This document shows, one piece after another, positions 12,501 to 21,900 of a stretch of DNA of 64,000 bases. Each line of letters starts with the position of its first letter. Position 1 is the first letter of the stretch. Origin of the DNA: Dendronalium phyllosphericum CENA369 (GTDB lineage Bacteria > Cyanobacteriota > Cyanobacteriia > Cyanobacteriales > Nostocaceae); assembly GCF_016056275.1 (NCBI RefSeq), contig NZ_JAECZA010000003.1, forward strand, positions 39,648-103,647. The letters run 5' to 3'. The translations under genes and the position numbers were made by a program. The notes under the pieces were generated by a model that was not told the DNA's origin, searched no databases, and saw only the letters and a program-made list of their open reading frames with translations.

Positions 12501-12661
12501 CAGCTAATTTTGTCAAATCCCTCAAAGCGATCGTCACCTATTCTCAATCTTTGGAAACTGTAGAGTACACCCCTTCAGACTTCACAGCAGCAAATATAAA
12601 TCAAGATAATTTGAGTAAGTTGCTGGCTCAAGTTGGTCAATTAGGTAGGAGTAATTCTTAA
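6578..12661 (+). CDS. Hybrid PKS module ending in an epimerase: KS-AT-KR-PCP-E, with degenerate AT and KR
   Basis: A 2027-aa protein. The KS (about 10-430) is complete: ACSTS Cys near 182, ETHGTGT and NIGHLD histidines. The AT (about 540-860) keeps its Ser and SHAFH but has GLGTH for GQGTQ, GYSIGEY for GHSIGEY, and a roughly 25-residue insertion that repeats GLDLR. The KR (about 1185-1420) has GGLGDVG, lacks the PKVxG lysine (HSTGYG instead) and has YPAAH for YxxxN. The carrier domain (GGDSV near 1498, then LTPQQLFEHQTIAKLA) is of the NRPS type that precedes E domains. The E domain (about 1545-1990) has HHLGIDPGSW, EENGRE and TVGWITTTYPV, so the catalytic His and Glu are present. The end (YTPSDF..LSKLLAQ) looks like a COM donor. 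The stop overlaps the next ATG by one base. A G-rich repeat extends the KS-AT linker. The AT may be a divergent subclass rather than dead. Confidence 0.9.
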   Translation: MSITTPANSFNGSEIAIIGLSGRFPEAKNIDEFWDNLQNGRESISFFTDEELLSIGISSSLLNDPNYVKAQAILEDAELFDAEFFGFNPREAEITDPQHRIFLECAWSALENAGYDSQNYQGAIGVYAGSGLNTYLLNIYLNPNIINSIDPQQLVLAGNKDFLTTRVSYKLNLEGPSYAVQTACSTSLVAVHLACQSLLNGECDIALAGGVAINASRKDGYMYAEGGILSADGHCRAFDAKAQGSVGGEGVGIVVLKRLEDALSDRDTIHAIIKGSAINNDGSLKVSYTAPRIDTQAKVIRTAQIVAEVEPETITYIETHGTGTALGDPIEIAALTQAFRASTQNKGFCAIGSVKTNIGHLDTAAGVTGLIKTVLALKHKQIPPSLHFEQPNPEIDFANSPFYVNTTLSEWQTNGIPRRAGVSSFGLGGTNVHVILEEAPIVEQRSRGAEEQGGTGAGGQAREYQLLVLSAKTESALEMATTNLANYLRECPDLNLADVAYTLQVGRRTFDYRRAVVCRDIQDAINALQEPKRVFTNTQKTQERPVAFMFSGLGTHYVDMAVELYQTEPTFRACVDQCCEFLKPHLGLDLRDVLYPNRNSENIKQNTFSAGLDLRKMLGRGTEQVDVAAQKLNQTFLTQPAIFVIEYALAQLFISWGIRPTAMIGYSIGEYVAATLAEVLSVEDALTLVAKRAQMIQELPSGAMLAVGLSESEIQPLLSDRISISAINGSSLCVVAGFPDAVAELERQLSARGLVGKRLQTSHAFHSVMMEAIAPTFHNLVNTFSLKPPKIPYLSNVTGTWITADQATDPSYWVQHLCQAVRFADGIQHLWQKDNPILLEVGPGQALSSFALQCLKNDDTKPVMLPSLRHSYEQQSDVAFLMNTLGRLWLAGVKVDWSDFYAREQRQRIPLPTYPFERQRYWIDANPEANLAALSQKTLDKKANIADWFYVPSWKRSPHIASKSAQKLCWLVFIDTVSIGSQVTKKLELEGHDVITVRVGEQFSKLGDRSYVINPQAKCDYDTLLKELRDFQLNAIAHFWSLNPNPQAESPHQFFEECQNHGFYSLLFLAQALGKQEVSDVQILVVTNNIQEVNGDENLCPQKATVMGICKVIPQEYPNITCRHVDVVIPSGIPQKNQLVDQLVTELTQTASENIVAYRGKHRWVQTFEPMQLEEPNRETIPIKEGGVYLITGGLGDVGLVLAEYLAQTARVKLILTGRSVPAKQEWSQWLATHDQNDNISRKIKKVQALERLGAEVLICRADVGNLEQMQAVITQASNCFGEIHGVIHAATVRVYNSVQQISKTECETQLHSTGYGLLVLEKILQGKQLDFCIIISSLASVLGVLGMAAYPAAHVFADAFVRKHNQTSLIPWLSINYGDWITQESSESAILKGADSVMTRQEGVEVFKRALCASQLTQIVTSTVDLQTSINRWIQLEFRQNSQLIAKTSAASAYLRPNLDNTYVAPRSEVEQAIANIWQELLGIKEVGIHDSFFELGGDSVLGIQVSARAAKAGFRLTPQQLFEHQTIAKLAEVVSTTQVVQAEQGLVTGSLPLTPIQHRFFERNISEPHHWNQSIFLEAAAAIDPAVLKQAWQQLLLHHDALRLRFKPSESGWQAVNAGYEEIPFTHIDLSALSADAQELAIKKTTTQLQASLNLSAGPIIRVALFNLGASKSSRLLIIVHHLGIDPGSWRVLVEDLQTAYQQIRQGQAIELPPKTTSYKQWALRLEEYAKETNLEKAQNYWLSDRYKQVSLPRDYSGNINNVASEQIVSVTLSTQDTQALLQEVPATYRTNTQEVLLTAFVQAFAEWTGENSLLVDLEENGREVSTSGIDNVDISRTVGWITTTYPVLLDLQKSDNPGDALKVVKEQLRSISGQGIDYGVLRYLNKDAAVREKMRVLPSAEVMFLYVGQLAKSLPQNSLFQLSESSPEAASSLQATRPHKLHLIASVVEGQLQLDWCYSRNIHRLETIEKLSANFVKSLKAIVTYSQSLETVEYTPSDFTAANINQDNLSKLLAQVGQLGRSNS
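7911..7960 (+). repeat. G-rich tandem repeat expanding the KS-AT linker in frame
   Basis: Tandem units around GAGCAGGGG / GAGGAGCAG encode a low-complexity stretch (EQRSRGAEEQGG and following) in the KS-AT linker of module 3. The equivalent linker in modules 5 and 6 is short (PAIEPSSPS). The copies are degenerate and do not break the frame. Confidence 0.6.
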
Positions 12662-15600
12662 TGAAACAAAATAATATTGAAGATATATATGAACTTTCTC
12701 CCATGCAGCAGGGTATGCTTTTTCACAAGCTGGCTGCACCTAATTCGGTGGTATATTTCGAGCAGGTTTGCTTCACTTTGCAAACTCAGTTAAATGTTAT
12801 CGCCTTCCAGAAAGCTTGGCAGCGAGTTGTAGACCGCCATCCAATTTTGCGTACATCCTTTTATTGGGACAATCTTGATAAACCTTATCAAGTCGTTCAT
12901 CAGCAAGTAGACTTACCTTGGGAATTTCAAGACTGGCGACAATTATCTTTCTCTGAGCAACAAAAGCAACTCCAAGTATTCTTAAAAACAGATGGCGATC
13001 GCGGCTTTGAACTTTCTCAAGCTCCTTTAATTCGCCTAACATTAATTCAAGTAACTGATGACACTTATGAATTTGTTTTCAGCTTTCATCACATATTAAT
13101 GGAAGGATGGTCTGTAAACTGGTTATGGAAGGAATTTTATGAATTTTATTATGCTTTTTGCCAAGGACAAGATTTACATTTAGAGCGTCCACGCCCCTAT
13201 AGAGAATATATTGCTTGGTTACAGCAGCAAGACTTGGATAAAGCAGAAACTTTTTGGCAGCAGAAACTTAAAGGTTTTAGATTACCAACACCAATAATTA
13301 CAGGTAATACTTCTGCTAACTTTGATGAGCTAAAAGCAGATTATCAACGGCAAGAAGTCTTGCTGTCGGCAAATTTAACAACAGCCTTAAAATCCTTGGC
13401 TCGAAAATATCAACTAACCTTAAATATCGTAATCAAAGGAGCTTGGGCTTTACTTTTAAGTCGTTATAGCCAAGAGTCAGATATAGTTTTTGGATCTACA
13501 TCCTCAGGGCGACCGACGGCGCTAGCAGATGCAGAGTCGATGGTTGGACTCTTTATCAACACACTGCCTTTAAGAGTACAAGTCGATAGTAACGCTTTGC
13601 TTACACCTTGGCTAAAAAATCTGCAAGCCCAAGAAGTTGAGATGCGTGAGTATGAATATAGCCCGTTGCTAAAAATTCAGCAATGGAGTGAGATACCTCG
13701 TGGTTTACAACTATTTGATAGTATTTTAGTTTTTGATAATGAATTAGTAGATTACAATCAAGAAACGCTGGCTGAAAATATCGGAATTGTTCAGTCTCAG
13801 TTATTAGGCGAATCTCAATCATTTTTTGACTGGACAAACTATCCTCTTACCGTGGGGGTAGTGCCTAAATCTGATTTATTGAATCTATCTATTTCATACG
13901 ATATTCGTCGCTTTGATAGTGATAGTATTAACCGGATGCTAAGGCATTTAGAAACCTTACTAGAAGGTTTTGTTGCCAACCCCGAACGCAAACTTCGGGA
14001 ATTGCCGATGCTGACTGCCAAAGAAAGTTATCAAATACTGCAAGAATGGAATAATACAAAAGTTGAGTATTCTGACGATAAATGTATCCATGAATTATTC
14101 TTAGAGCAGGTAGAAAAAACACCTAATGCTATAGCAATTATTTTTGAAGATAAACAACTAACTTATCAGGAACTGAATATAAAAGCTAACCAATTGGCAC
14201 ATCAGTTGCAATTCCTAGGAGTGAAACCAGAAGTTTTAGTAGGACTTTGCACGCAGCGCTCAATTGAGACGATCGTCGGGTTATTAGCTATTCTTAAAGC
14301 TGGGGGAGCCTACGTACCCATCGATCCAACTTATCCGCAGCAGCGATTGTCAATGGTGCTAAATGATGCTCAAATAACTGTATTACTCACGCAACAGCAT
14401 CTCCTGGCAAAGTTACCAGCACATACAGCGAAAGTTATCTGCCTAGACGAGGATATTCATTGGCAATCAGCAATCCCACAAAACCCTGTAAATCAAACTA
14501 GCCCAGGAAATCTAGCTTATGTAATTTATACATCAGGTTCTACTGGTACGCCTAAAGGTGTCACAATCCAACATCAATCTTTGGTAAACTTTGTTCAAGC
14601 AGCGATCGCAGAGTACAAAATACAATCGCAAGACCGGATTTTGCAATTTGCTTCTATTAGCTTTGATGCTGCTTGTGAAGAAATTTTTCCTTGTTTGCTG
14701 TGCGGTGCGACATTGGTATTGCGAACCGATAATATGCTGACTTCCATACCAGCTTTTGTGGAAAAATGCCAACAGCATTGCATATCGGTTTTGGATCTAC
14801 CTACTGCTTTTTGGCATCAACTAACTTCAGAACTGGCAACATCAGCATTAAAGTTACCACAATCGCTGCGTCTAGCAATTATTGGTGGCGAAAAAGCCTT
14901 GCCAGACAAAGTTAATACTTGGCGACAGCAAGCACCACACATACGTTTGATTAATACCTACGGGCCAACAGAAACTACAGTCGTGGCGACAGTTTGCGAC
15001 TTGGCAACGGTAGAAAAAGAAGTACCGATTGGACGAGCGATCGCCAACATGCAAACCTATGTATTAGATCCTGATTTACAACCAGTTCCCATTGGCGTTT
15101 GGGGCGAATTGTACATTGGCGGAATTGGCGTAGCTAGAGGCTATCTGCACCAGCCAGAACTAACACAGCAAAAGTTTATAGCAAATCCTTTCAGCAACAC
15201 AGATACTCGTCTTTACAAAACAGGCGATCGGGTACGCTACCGCAGCGATGGTCTACTTGAATTCAATGGTCGTATTGATAACCAAGTAAAAATTAGGGGC
15301 TTCCGTGTTGAGATCGGGGAAATAGAAGCAGTCATCAACGAACATCCAGCTGTTCTGGAAGCTACAGTGATTTCGAGGAAAGATGTGTCAGATAATGAGC
15401 AGTTAGTGGCTTATGTAGTTGCTAATACTGATATTGTAAAAAGACAGCCTTCAGCAGTTGATTTAAACACTCAACAAGCCTCGCAGTGGCAAGCAGTCTT
15501 TGATACCCTCTACAACGAGTTAGACTCAGAGCAACAGTCGGGTTTTTATATTAAAGGTTGGGAAAGTAGCTATACGGGTTTACATCTTCCCGATCGAGAA

Positions 15601-17223
15601 GTACGTGAGTGGATGGCTCAAACAGTTGAGCGGATTTCAACTTTACAACCAACCAAAGTACTGGAAATTGGTTGTGGCGGTAGCGGTCTAATGCTCTTAC
15701 GCTTTGCTCCTCATTGTATACAATACTGTGCAACTGACATTTCGCAAAACGCTCTCAACATTCTCCAGCAACAATTGAGTAACTTAGAGCAAGATTTGTC
15801 AGGAGTGAATTTCATTCAGAAAGCAGCAGATGACTTCACTGGGATGAGTCCAGATACTTTCGATGCTGTATTCATAGTCTCAGTAGCCCAATATTTTCCC
15901 AGTGTTGACTATTTATTAAAAGTTTTGGAAGGTGCTGTAAATGTAGTAGAGCCTGGAGGCTTTATATTTTTAGGAGATGTTCGCAATTTTAATTTGTTAG
16001 AAGCTTTTCATACATCTGTTCAACTACATAAAGCACCAGACTCTCTTTCTCTAGCAAATTTACAGCAACAAGTGCAAAAGCAAATATTTGCAGAGAAACA
16101 GTTAGTTCTCGATCCAGCCTTTTTCATCGCTTTAAAACAGCATTTGCCCAAGATTAGTCATGTGGAAATTCATCTGGAACGCGGACATTTTCATAATGAA
16201 TTGACTAAATTTCGCTACGATGTGATTATCCATGTCGGAGATGAAGTTTATCCTACAGTAGATATCTCATGGTTAGATTGGCAACAAGCTAAGTTGACAC
16301 TGCCATCTATTCGCCAATTACTTATAGAGACTGAGCCAGATATTTTAGGAATTACTAATGTACCTAATGCTCGTGTCTTAGGAGATGTTAAAGCTGTGGA
16401 ATTGCTCAAAAACTCTGAAGGTTTAGCAAATGTTGGAGAGCTACGCCAAGCTCTCCAGGAGATAGTTACAATCGGGGTAGATCCTGAAGAACTATGGGCT
16501 TTGAGTGAAGAATTACCTTATATCGTGGATATTAGTTGGTTCGATGATAGTATCGATGGTCAATACCAAGTAGTATTTAAAAAGCGCACTGTAGCATCAC
16601 AAATGAAGCCAATAGTGGTGGCTCCTCCTAGCACTGGAAAAACAATTAGCTCTCAAACTTGGAGTGATTTTGTTAATACTCCATTACAGCAGATGTCTAA
16701 TACTCAGGTTGTGTCCCTATTACGGCAGCATTTAGAGACAAAGCTACCGCACTACATGATGCCATCAGCGTTTGTGATGCTAGATGCACTTCCTCTCACA
16801 CCTAATGGTAAAGTCGATCGCCAAGCATTACCAGCACCTGATACAACAAGACCTCAATTAGAAACCGCTTATCAACCACCCCAAACCGGGGTAGAAAAAA
16901 CTATTGCTAGTATCTGGCAAGAAATACTAAATATTGGGGATGTGGGAATTCATGACAATTTCTTTGAACTTGGCGGTCATTCATTGCTCTTAATTCAAGT
17001 TCATAGCAAGTTACAAAAAGTATTTCAGCGAGATTTTAGCTTAATTGATATGTTTGAATATCCGACTATAAGTCACTTAGCTAAATATTTTAGTCAGGAA
17101 TCAAGCGAAGAAACATCTTTTTTACCACATTCTTACCCCCAGGAGAGTAGAACAGCTTCGGTACAGCGACGCAAACAAGTTAGGAAAGAGCATCGAGCAG
17201 CAACAAAGCAAAAAGATGTTTAG
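12661..17223 (+). CDS. NRPS module C-A-NMT-PCP (N-methylating)
   Basis: A 1520-aa elongation module that N-methylates its residue. The N-terminus (EDIYELSPMQQGMLFH) is the form typical of D-C-L condensation domains that follow an E domain, matching the upstream gene's C-terminal E. The C-domain active site is HHILMEGWS near 142, with Glu where Asp is usual. The A domain (about 460-930 and 1340-1400) has YTSGSTGTPKG near 622 and the A10 lysine (NGKVDRQAL). An SAM-dependent N-methyltransferase is inserted near the A-domain end (about 930-1320): WESSYTGLHLP and VLEIGCGGSG near 1000. The PCP serine is in GGHS near 1440. By eye the pocket code is D-A-E-D-I-G-T-V-V, which I cannot assign to a substrate. 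The basic C-terminal tail precedes a KS partner after the intervening decarboxylase gene. Confidence 0.92.
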   Translation: MKQNNIEDIYELSPMQQGMLFHKLAAPNSVVYFEQVCFTLQTQLNVIAFQKAWQRVVDRHPILRTSFYWDNLDKPYQVVHQQVDLPWEFQDWRQLSFSEQQKQLQVFLKTDGDRGFELSQAPLIRLTLIQVTDDTYEFVFSFHHILMEGWSVNWLWKEFYEFYYAFCQGQDLHLERPRPYREYIAWLQQQDLDKAETFWQQKLKGFRLPTPIITGNTSANFDELKADYQRQEVLLSANLTTALKSLARKYQLTLNIVIKGAWALLLSRYSQESDIVFGSTSSGRPTALADAESMVGLFINTLPLRVQVDSNALLTPWLKNLQAQEVEMREYEYSPLLKIQQWSEIPRGLQLFDSILVFDNELVDYNQETLAENIGIVQSQLLGESQSFFDWTNYPLTVGVVPKSDLLNLSISYDIRRFDSDSINRMLRHLETLLEGFVANPERKLRELPMLTAKESYQILQEWNNTKVEYSDDKCIHELFLEQVEKTPNAIAIIFEDKQLTYQELNIKANQLAHQLQFLGVKPEVLVGLCTQRSIETIVGLLAILKAGGAYVPIDPTYPQQRLSMVLNDAQITVLLTQQHLLAKLPAHTAKVICLDEDIHWQSAIPQNPVNQTSPGNLAYVIYTSGSTGTPKGVTIQHQSLVNFVQAAIAEYKIQSQDRILQFASISFDAACEEIFPCLLCGATLVLRTDNMLTSIPAFVEKCQQHCISVLDLPTAFWHQLTSELATSALKLPQSLRLAIIGGEKALPDKVNTWRQQAPHIRLINTYGPTETTVVATVCDLATVEKEVPIGRAIANMQTYVLDPDLQPVPIGVWGELYIGGIGVARGYLHQPELTQQKFIANPFSNTDTRLYKTGDRVRYRSDGLLEFNGRIDNQVKIRGFRVEIGEIEAVINEHPAVLEATVISRKDVSDNEQLVAYVVANTDIVKRQPSAVDLNTQQASQWQAVFDTLYNELDSEQQSGFYIKGWESSYTGLHLPDREVREWMAQTVERISTLQPTKVLEIGCGGSGLMLLRFAPHCIQYCATDISQNALNILQQQLSNLEQDLSGVNFIQKAADDFTGMSPDTFDAVFIVSVAQYFPSVDYLLKVLEGAVNVVEPGGFIFLGDVRNFNLLEAFHTSVQLHKAPDSLSLANLQQQVQKQIFAEKQLVLDPAFFIALKQHLPKISHVEIHLERGHFHNELTKFRYDVIIHVGDEVYPTVDISWLDWQQAKLTLPSIRQLLIETEPDILGITNVPNARVLGDVKAVELLKNSEGLANVGELRQALQEIVTIGVDPEELWALSEELPYIVDISWFDDSIDGQYQVVFKKRTVASQMKPIVVAPPSTGKTISSQTWSDFVNTPLQQMSNTQVVSLLRQHLETKLPHYMMPSAFVMLDALPLTPNGKVDRQALPAPDTTRPQLETAYQPPQTGVEKTIASIWQEILNIGDVGIHDNFFELGGHSLLLIQVHSKLQKVFQRDFSLIDMFEYPTISHLAKYFSQESSEETSFLPHSYPQESRTASVQRRKQVRKEHRAATKQKDV

Positions 17224-17245
17224 TTTTAATCAGGCGATCGCAGAC

Positions 17246-17290
17246 AGGAAGAAGAACTATTTTTCACAAAAACAGTAGAACCTTCTTCCT
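17246..17290 (+). other. Inverted repeat in the NRPS-decarboxylase gap
   Basis: AGGAAGAAG (17246-17254) pairs with CTTCTTCCT (17282-17290) across a 27-base loop, within the longest gap of the operon (107 bp). No T-run follows, so it does not look like a simple terminator. It could protect or process the transcript, or reduce read-through. This is pattern evidence only. Confidence 0.35.
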
Positions 17291-17330
17291 TCAAGAATGA
17301 AGTAAAAAAACTTATTTTAACAAACACAAT

Positions 17331-18971
17331 ATGACATCAAGCAGTCAAGAAATGCTCAACAAAAATTACCTTTTTGAATCAGAACAAGCATTACATGATG
17401 ATGTAGAAGGGCAAGTAATGCAAATGTTTGCTTCAGGCGATCGGGTAAACTCTCTTGAAAAAAAAATAGACGAAATAACAGAGCGGATTTCTCAAGATTT
17501 TTTAAGCAGTATAGATTCTAATACCAACATTGATTTAGACTTTATACTAGAAAATTTTTCTGATAGTAAAATTCCCGTTCAGCCTACTAACTTTGAAAGC
17601 TATCTCAAGTACATAGATAACAATGTAGTTGCTCATTCAATACATACATCTTCGCCGCGATTTATCGGTCACATGACCTCGGCACTTCCTAGTTTTGTTC
17701 GCCCTTTAGCCAAACTCATGACGGCAATGAATCAAAATGCCGTCAAAATAGAGACAGCTAAAGCCCTCAGCTTTTGCGAACGTGAAGCTTTGGCTATGTT
17801 GCATCGACAGATTTATAATTTTTCTGACAGTTTCTACACTCAACATATTCAAAATAACCTCAGTACGCTAGGAATCTTAGTTTCTGGCGGGACAGTGGCA
17901 AATATTACAGCACTTTGGTGTGCGCGAAATGCTGCATTAGGGCCAAAAGATGGATTTCTTGGTGTAGAAAAAGAAGGTTTAGCAGCTGCTTTAGATTTCT
18001 ATGGCTATAAAGGAGCAGTAATTATTGGCTCTGATTTGATGCATTACTCTTTTGATAAAGCTGCCGATTTGATGGGTATTGGTATCCATAGTTTAATCAG
18101 AATTCCTACCGATGGAAATAATCGGGTTAACTTGCAATTGCTGCGCCAAACTGTTATGGACTGTTGTCAGCAAAACTTACTAATTATTGCAATTATCGGG
18201 GTTGCTGGCACGACAGATTCCGGCGGAGTTGATTCTCTTAAAGAGATTGCAGAGATTGCACAACAAGCCAATACTCATTTTCACGTAGATGCTGCTTGGG
18301 GCGGACCATTAATTTTTTCAGAACAATATCGCTATAAGCTTGCTGGTATAGAAAAAGCTGATTCAGTTACTATTGATGGCCATAAACAACTATATCTACC
18401 TATGGGCATTGGTATGGTCTTTTTCCGCGACCCATATCTAGCTTCTTCAATCGAAAAACAGGCTAGTTATACCATGCGTAAGGGTTCGTTTGATTTAGGA
18501 AAACGTGCTTTAGAAGGTTCTCGACCAGCCATGGCTTTATTGTTACATGCTGGGTTAAAGCTAATTGGGCTTAAAGGATATGAGTTTTTAATTAATGAAG
18601 GAATCCGAAAAACTCAATACATGGCTGCTTGTATTTCAGAAATGCCTGAATTTGAATTGCTAGCAGAACCAGATACAAATCTCTTAATTTATCGCTATAT
18701 TCCAGAGCAATTTAGAAGTCATGCTGCTAAAAGACAATTAACAAAAATAGATAATCAAGTTATTAATAAATTTAATGAATATTTACAGAAAACACAGCGG
18801 CAAATTGGCAATACTTTTATCTCCAGAACTGTCAAAAAAAATGTTAATTACGGTAATGAAATTCCTGTGGTGGCCATGCGTGCTGTGATTGCTAATCCTT
18901 TAACTACCGAAGAAGACATTAACGCTGTTTTAAAAGATCAAATACAGATTGCTGCCAAAATATCAATTTGA
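17331..18971 (+). CDS. PLP-dependent amino acid decarboxylase, PanP/aspartate 1-decarboxylase-like
   Basis: A 546-aa group II PLP decarboxylase. The cofactor lysine is in TIDGHKQLYLP near residue 352, and HVDAAWGG supplies the aspartate that contacts the PLP nitrogen. Length and N-terminal features (SPRFIGHMTSALP, KLMTAMNQN) resemble the PanP-type decarboxylases that turn L-aspartate into beta-alanine; glutamate decarboxylases are the nearest alternative. It sits inside the assembly-line operon, 107 bp after the N-methylating NRPS and 28 bp before the next PKS. The last NRPS module has a beta-alanine-like A-domain code, so the likely job is to supply a beta-amino acid (beta-alanine or a relative) as a building block. 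The family call is firm; the substrate is inferred from context. Confidence 0.82.
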   Translation: MTSSSQEMLNKNYLFESEQALHDDVEGQVMQMFASGDRVNSLEKKIDEITERISQDFLSSIDSNTNIDLDFILENFSDSKIPVQPTNFESYLKYIDNNVVAHSIHTSSPRFIGHMTSALPSFVRPLAKLMTAMNQNAVKIETAKALSFCEREALAMLHRQIYNFSDSFYTQHIQNNLSTLGILVSGGTVANITALWCARNAALGPKDGFLGVEKEGLAAALDFYGYKGAVIIGSDLMHYSFDKAADLMGIGIHSLIRIPTDGNNRVNLQLLRQTVMDCCQQNLLIIAIIGVAGTTDSGGVDSLKEIAEIAQQANTHFHVDAAWGGPLIFSEQYRYKLAGIEKADSVTIDGHKQLYLPMGIGMVFFRDPYLASSIEKQASYTMRKGSFDLGKRALEGSRPAMALLLHAGLKLIGLKGYEFLINEGIRKTQYMAACISEMPEFELLAEPDTNLLIYRYIPEQFRSHAAKRQLTKIDNQVINKFNEYLQKTQRQIGNTFISRTVKKNVNYGNEIPVVAMRAVIANPLTTEEDINAVLKDQIQIAAKISI

Positions 18972-18999
18972 AACTTTTTAAATAATTCAAATCAGAGAA

Positions 19000-21900
19000 A
19001 TGGATAACTTCAATACTTCTCTAAATTTCAATGAAGATGAAATAGCTATTATTGGGATGTCAGGACGTTTTCCTGGAGCAAAAAACGTCGATCTTTTTTG
19101 GCAAAATCTGCGAGACGGGATAGAATCAATATCTTTTTTCACTGATGAGGAAGTAGTATCTGCTGGTGTAAAACCAGCAATGATTAATGACCATAATTAT
19201 GTGAAGGCCAGCGGTATATTAGATGATATAGATTTATTTGATGCTACATTTTTTGGCTTTTCTCCTAGAGAAGCCGAAATTACAGATCCACAACACCGTC
19301 TTTTTATGGAATGTGTTTGGCAAGCTTTGGAAAATGCTGGTTATAACTCTGAAACTTATAGTGGCTCAATTAGTCTTTTTGCGGGTGTTGCTTTAAGTAC
19401 ATATTTGCTTGCCAATTTATATCCTCATCGTGATTTGATGGAATCAGAGGACAGTATTACTATTGGAAATGAGAAAGATTTTTTACCAACACAAATTTCT
19501 TACAAATTAAACTTAAAAGGGCCGAGTATCAATGTCCAGACTGCCTGCTCTACATCATTAGTTGCCGTTCATCTTGCTTGCCAAAGTTTAATGAATGGTG
19601 AAAGTGATATCGCTTTAGCAGGAGGTGTTTCTGTTGTAGTACCGCAAAAACTTGGTTATCGCTATCAACAAGGAGGAATTCATTCTCCTGATGGTCATTG
19701 TCGAGCTTTTGATGCTCAAGCCAAAGGAACTAACGGTGGCAATGGTTTGGGTGTAGTAGTTTTAAAAAGATTGGAAGATGCCCTTGCTGATGGTGATTTA
19801 ATTCATGCTGTAATCAAAAGTTCAGCTGTTAATAATGATGGTTTTTTAAAAGTTGGATATACCGCTCCTAGTGTTGAAGGTCAAAGAGAAGTAATTTTAG
19901 AAGCTTTAGCTTTAGCTGGAGTTGAACCTGAGACTATTACTTATGTAGAAGCACACGGTACAGGAACTATTTTAGGAGATCCAATTGAAATCAAGGCTCT
20001 CACACAAGCTTTTAGTGCTAGCACGAATAAAAAAGGATATTGTGCGCTGGGTTCGGTAAAAACTAACATCGGGCATTTGAACACAGCAGCAGGCGTAACA
20101 GGCTTAATCAAAACAGTTTTAGCATTAAAACATCAACTTATACCTCCAAGCCTGCACTTTCAACAACCCAACCCAGAAATCGACTTCGCCAACAGCCCAT
20201 TTTACGTCAACAGCAAACTCACACCTTGGCAAACCAACGGCACACCACGCCGCGCAGGCGTGAGTTCATTTGGCATTGGCGGGACTAACGCCCACGTCAT
20301 CTTAGAACAAGCACCAGCAATTGAGCCTTCGAGTCCCTCGCGGACTTGGCAATTATTACTCCTGTCAGCCAAAACCAGCACCGCACTAGAAACTGCCACC
20401 ATCAATTTAGCAACACACCTCAAGCAAAATCCAGACATTAACCTCGCAGATGTCGCTCATACTCTCCAAGTCGGTAGGAGAGCATTTGACCATCGTCGCC
20501 TAGTAGTTTGCCACGAGCTTGAAGATGCAGTCAAAGCCCTAACAGAGATTGAATCACAACGAATTTTGACTAATCATCGTCAACCAAGTCACTGTCCAGT
20601 CATCTTCATGTTTTCCGGACAAGGAGCGCAATATGCGAACATGGCTAGGGAACTGTACGAACATGAACCCACTTTCACCAAACATGTAGATAATTGCGCT
20701 GTTGCTTTGCAACCGCACCTCGGTGTTGATATTCGTTCGCTACTTTATCCCAGTGCCGAAGATACTCTTGCTGCATCAGTGCAACTACAACAAACAGCTT
20801 TTACCCAAAGCGCGTTATTTGTCATCGAGTATGCCCTAGCTCAGTTATTCATGTCCTGGGGCATACAGCCACAAGCAATGATTGGTCATAGCATCGGGGA
20901 ATATGTTGCAGCAACTATTGCAGGTGTCTTTTCTTTAGAAGATGCCTTGATGATTGTGGCAAAACGAGGACAACTGATGCAACAGTTACCTTCAGGAAGT
21001 ATGCTAGCAATTCCCCTGCCAGCAAATGAAGTAGAGTTGCTGTTAAAGGAAAACTTAGAAATCGCGGTGATTAATAGTCCTTCTTCATGTGTTGTTTCTG
21101 GCACAAAACAAGCTGTTGCAGCCTTAGAAAATCAATTAATTTCTCAAGGTATTGAATGTCGGCTGTTGCATACATCTCATGCGTTTCATTCACAGATGAT
21201 GCAGCCAATCTTAGAGGAGTTTGTCGAGATAGTTAAACAAGTTAAGCTGCATCCACCAAGTATTGGTTTTATTTCTAATGTTACTGGTAGGTGGATTGAA
21301 GCTGCACAAGCGACAAATCCTGATTATTGGGGTCAACATTTGCGTCAAACTGTGAGATTTTCTGAAGGGATATCTCAATTGATACGGCAGTTTGAGGGTG
21401 TGTTTCTGGAGGTAGGGCCGGGAAGGACTTTAAGTACTTTAACAAAACAGCATTTGTCTTCAAACGCTAAACAACAGGTGCTGAGTTCGTTACGCCATGT
21501 TAAAGATGAACAATCTGATGTGCAGTTTTTATTGCAGACGTTAGGTCGGTTGTGGCTTTGTGGTGTGGAAATTGATTGGTCGGGGTTTTATGCTTACGAG
21601 CAACGTCATCGTTTGCCTTTGCCTACTTATCCTTTTGAGCGCCAACGATTCTGGATTGAGTCTAAGAATCCTGGACAAGATAGCGATGTCTACGACGGGC
21701 TACGCCTACGCACTTCAATTTCACTAGATAAAAAGCCTGATATAGCTGACTGGTTTTATATTCCTTTTTGGAAGCCTTCTTTACTTCCAATACAACCCGA
21801 CCATCCAGAATTGGTATCTCCAAAAACCTGCACTTTGGTGTTTATCAATGAGTATGGTTTGGGTATCAAATTGCTAAAACAATTAGAAAAACAAAATCAA

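Noticed and set aside
17246..17290. Rho-independent terminator between module 4 and the decarboxylase
   Set aside because: No T-run follows, the loop is long and the genes are functionally linked and co-directional; kept only as an inverted repeat.
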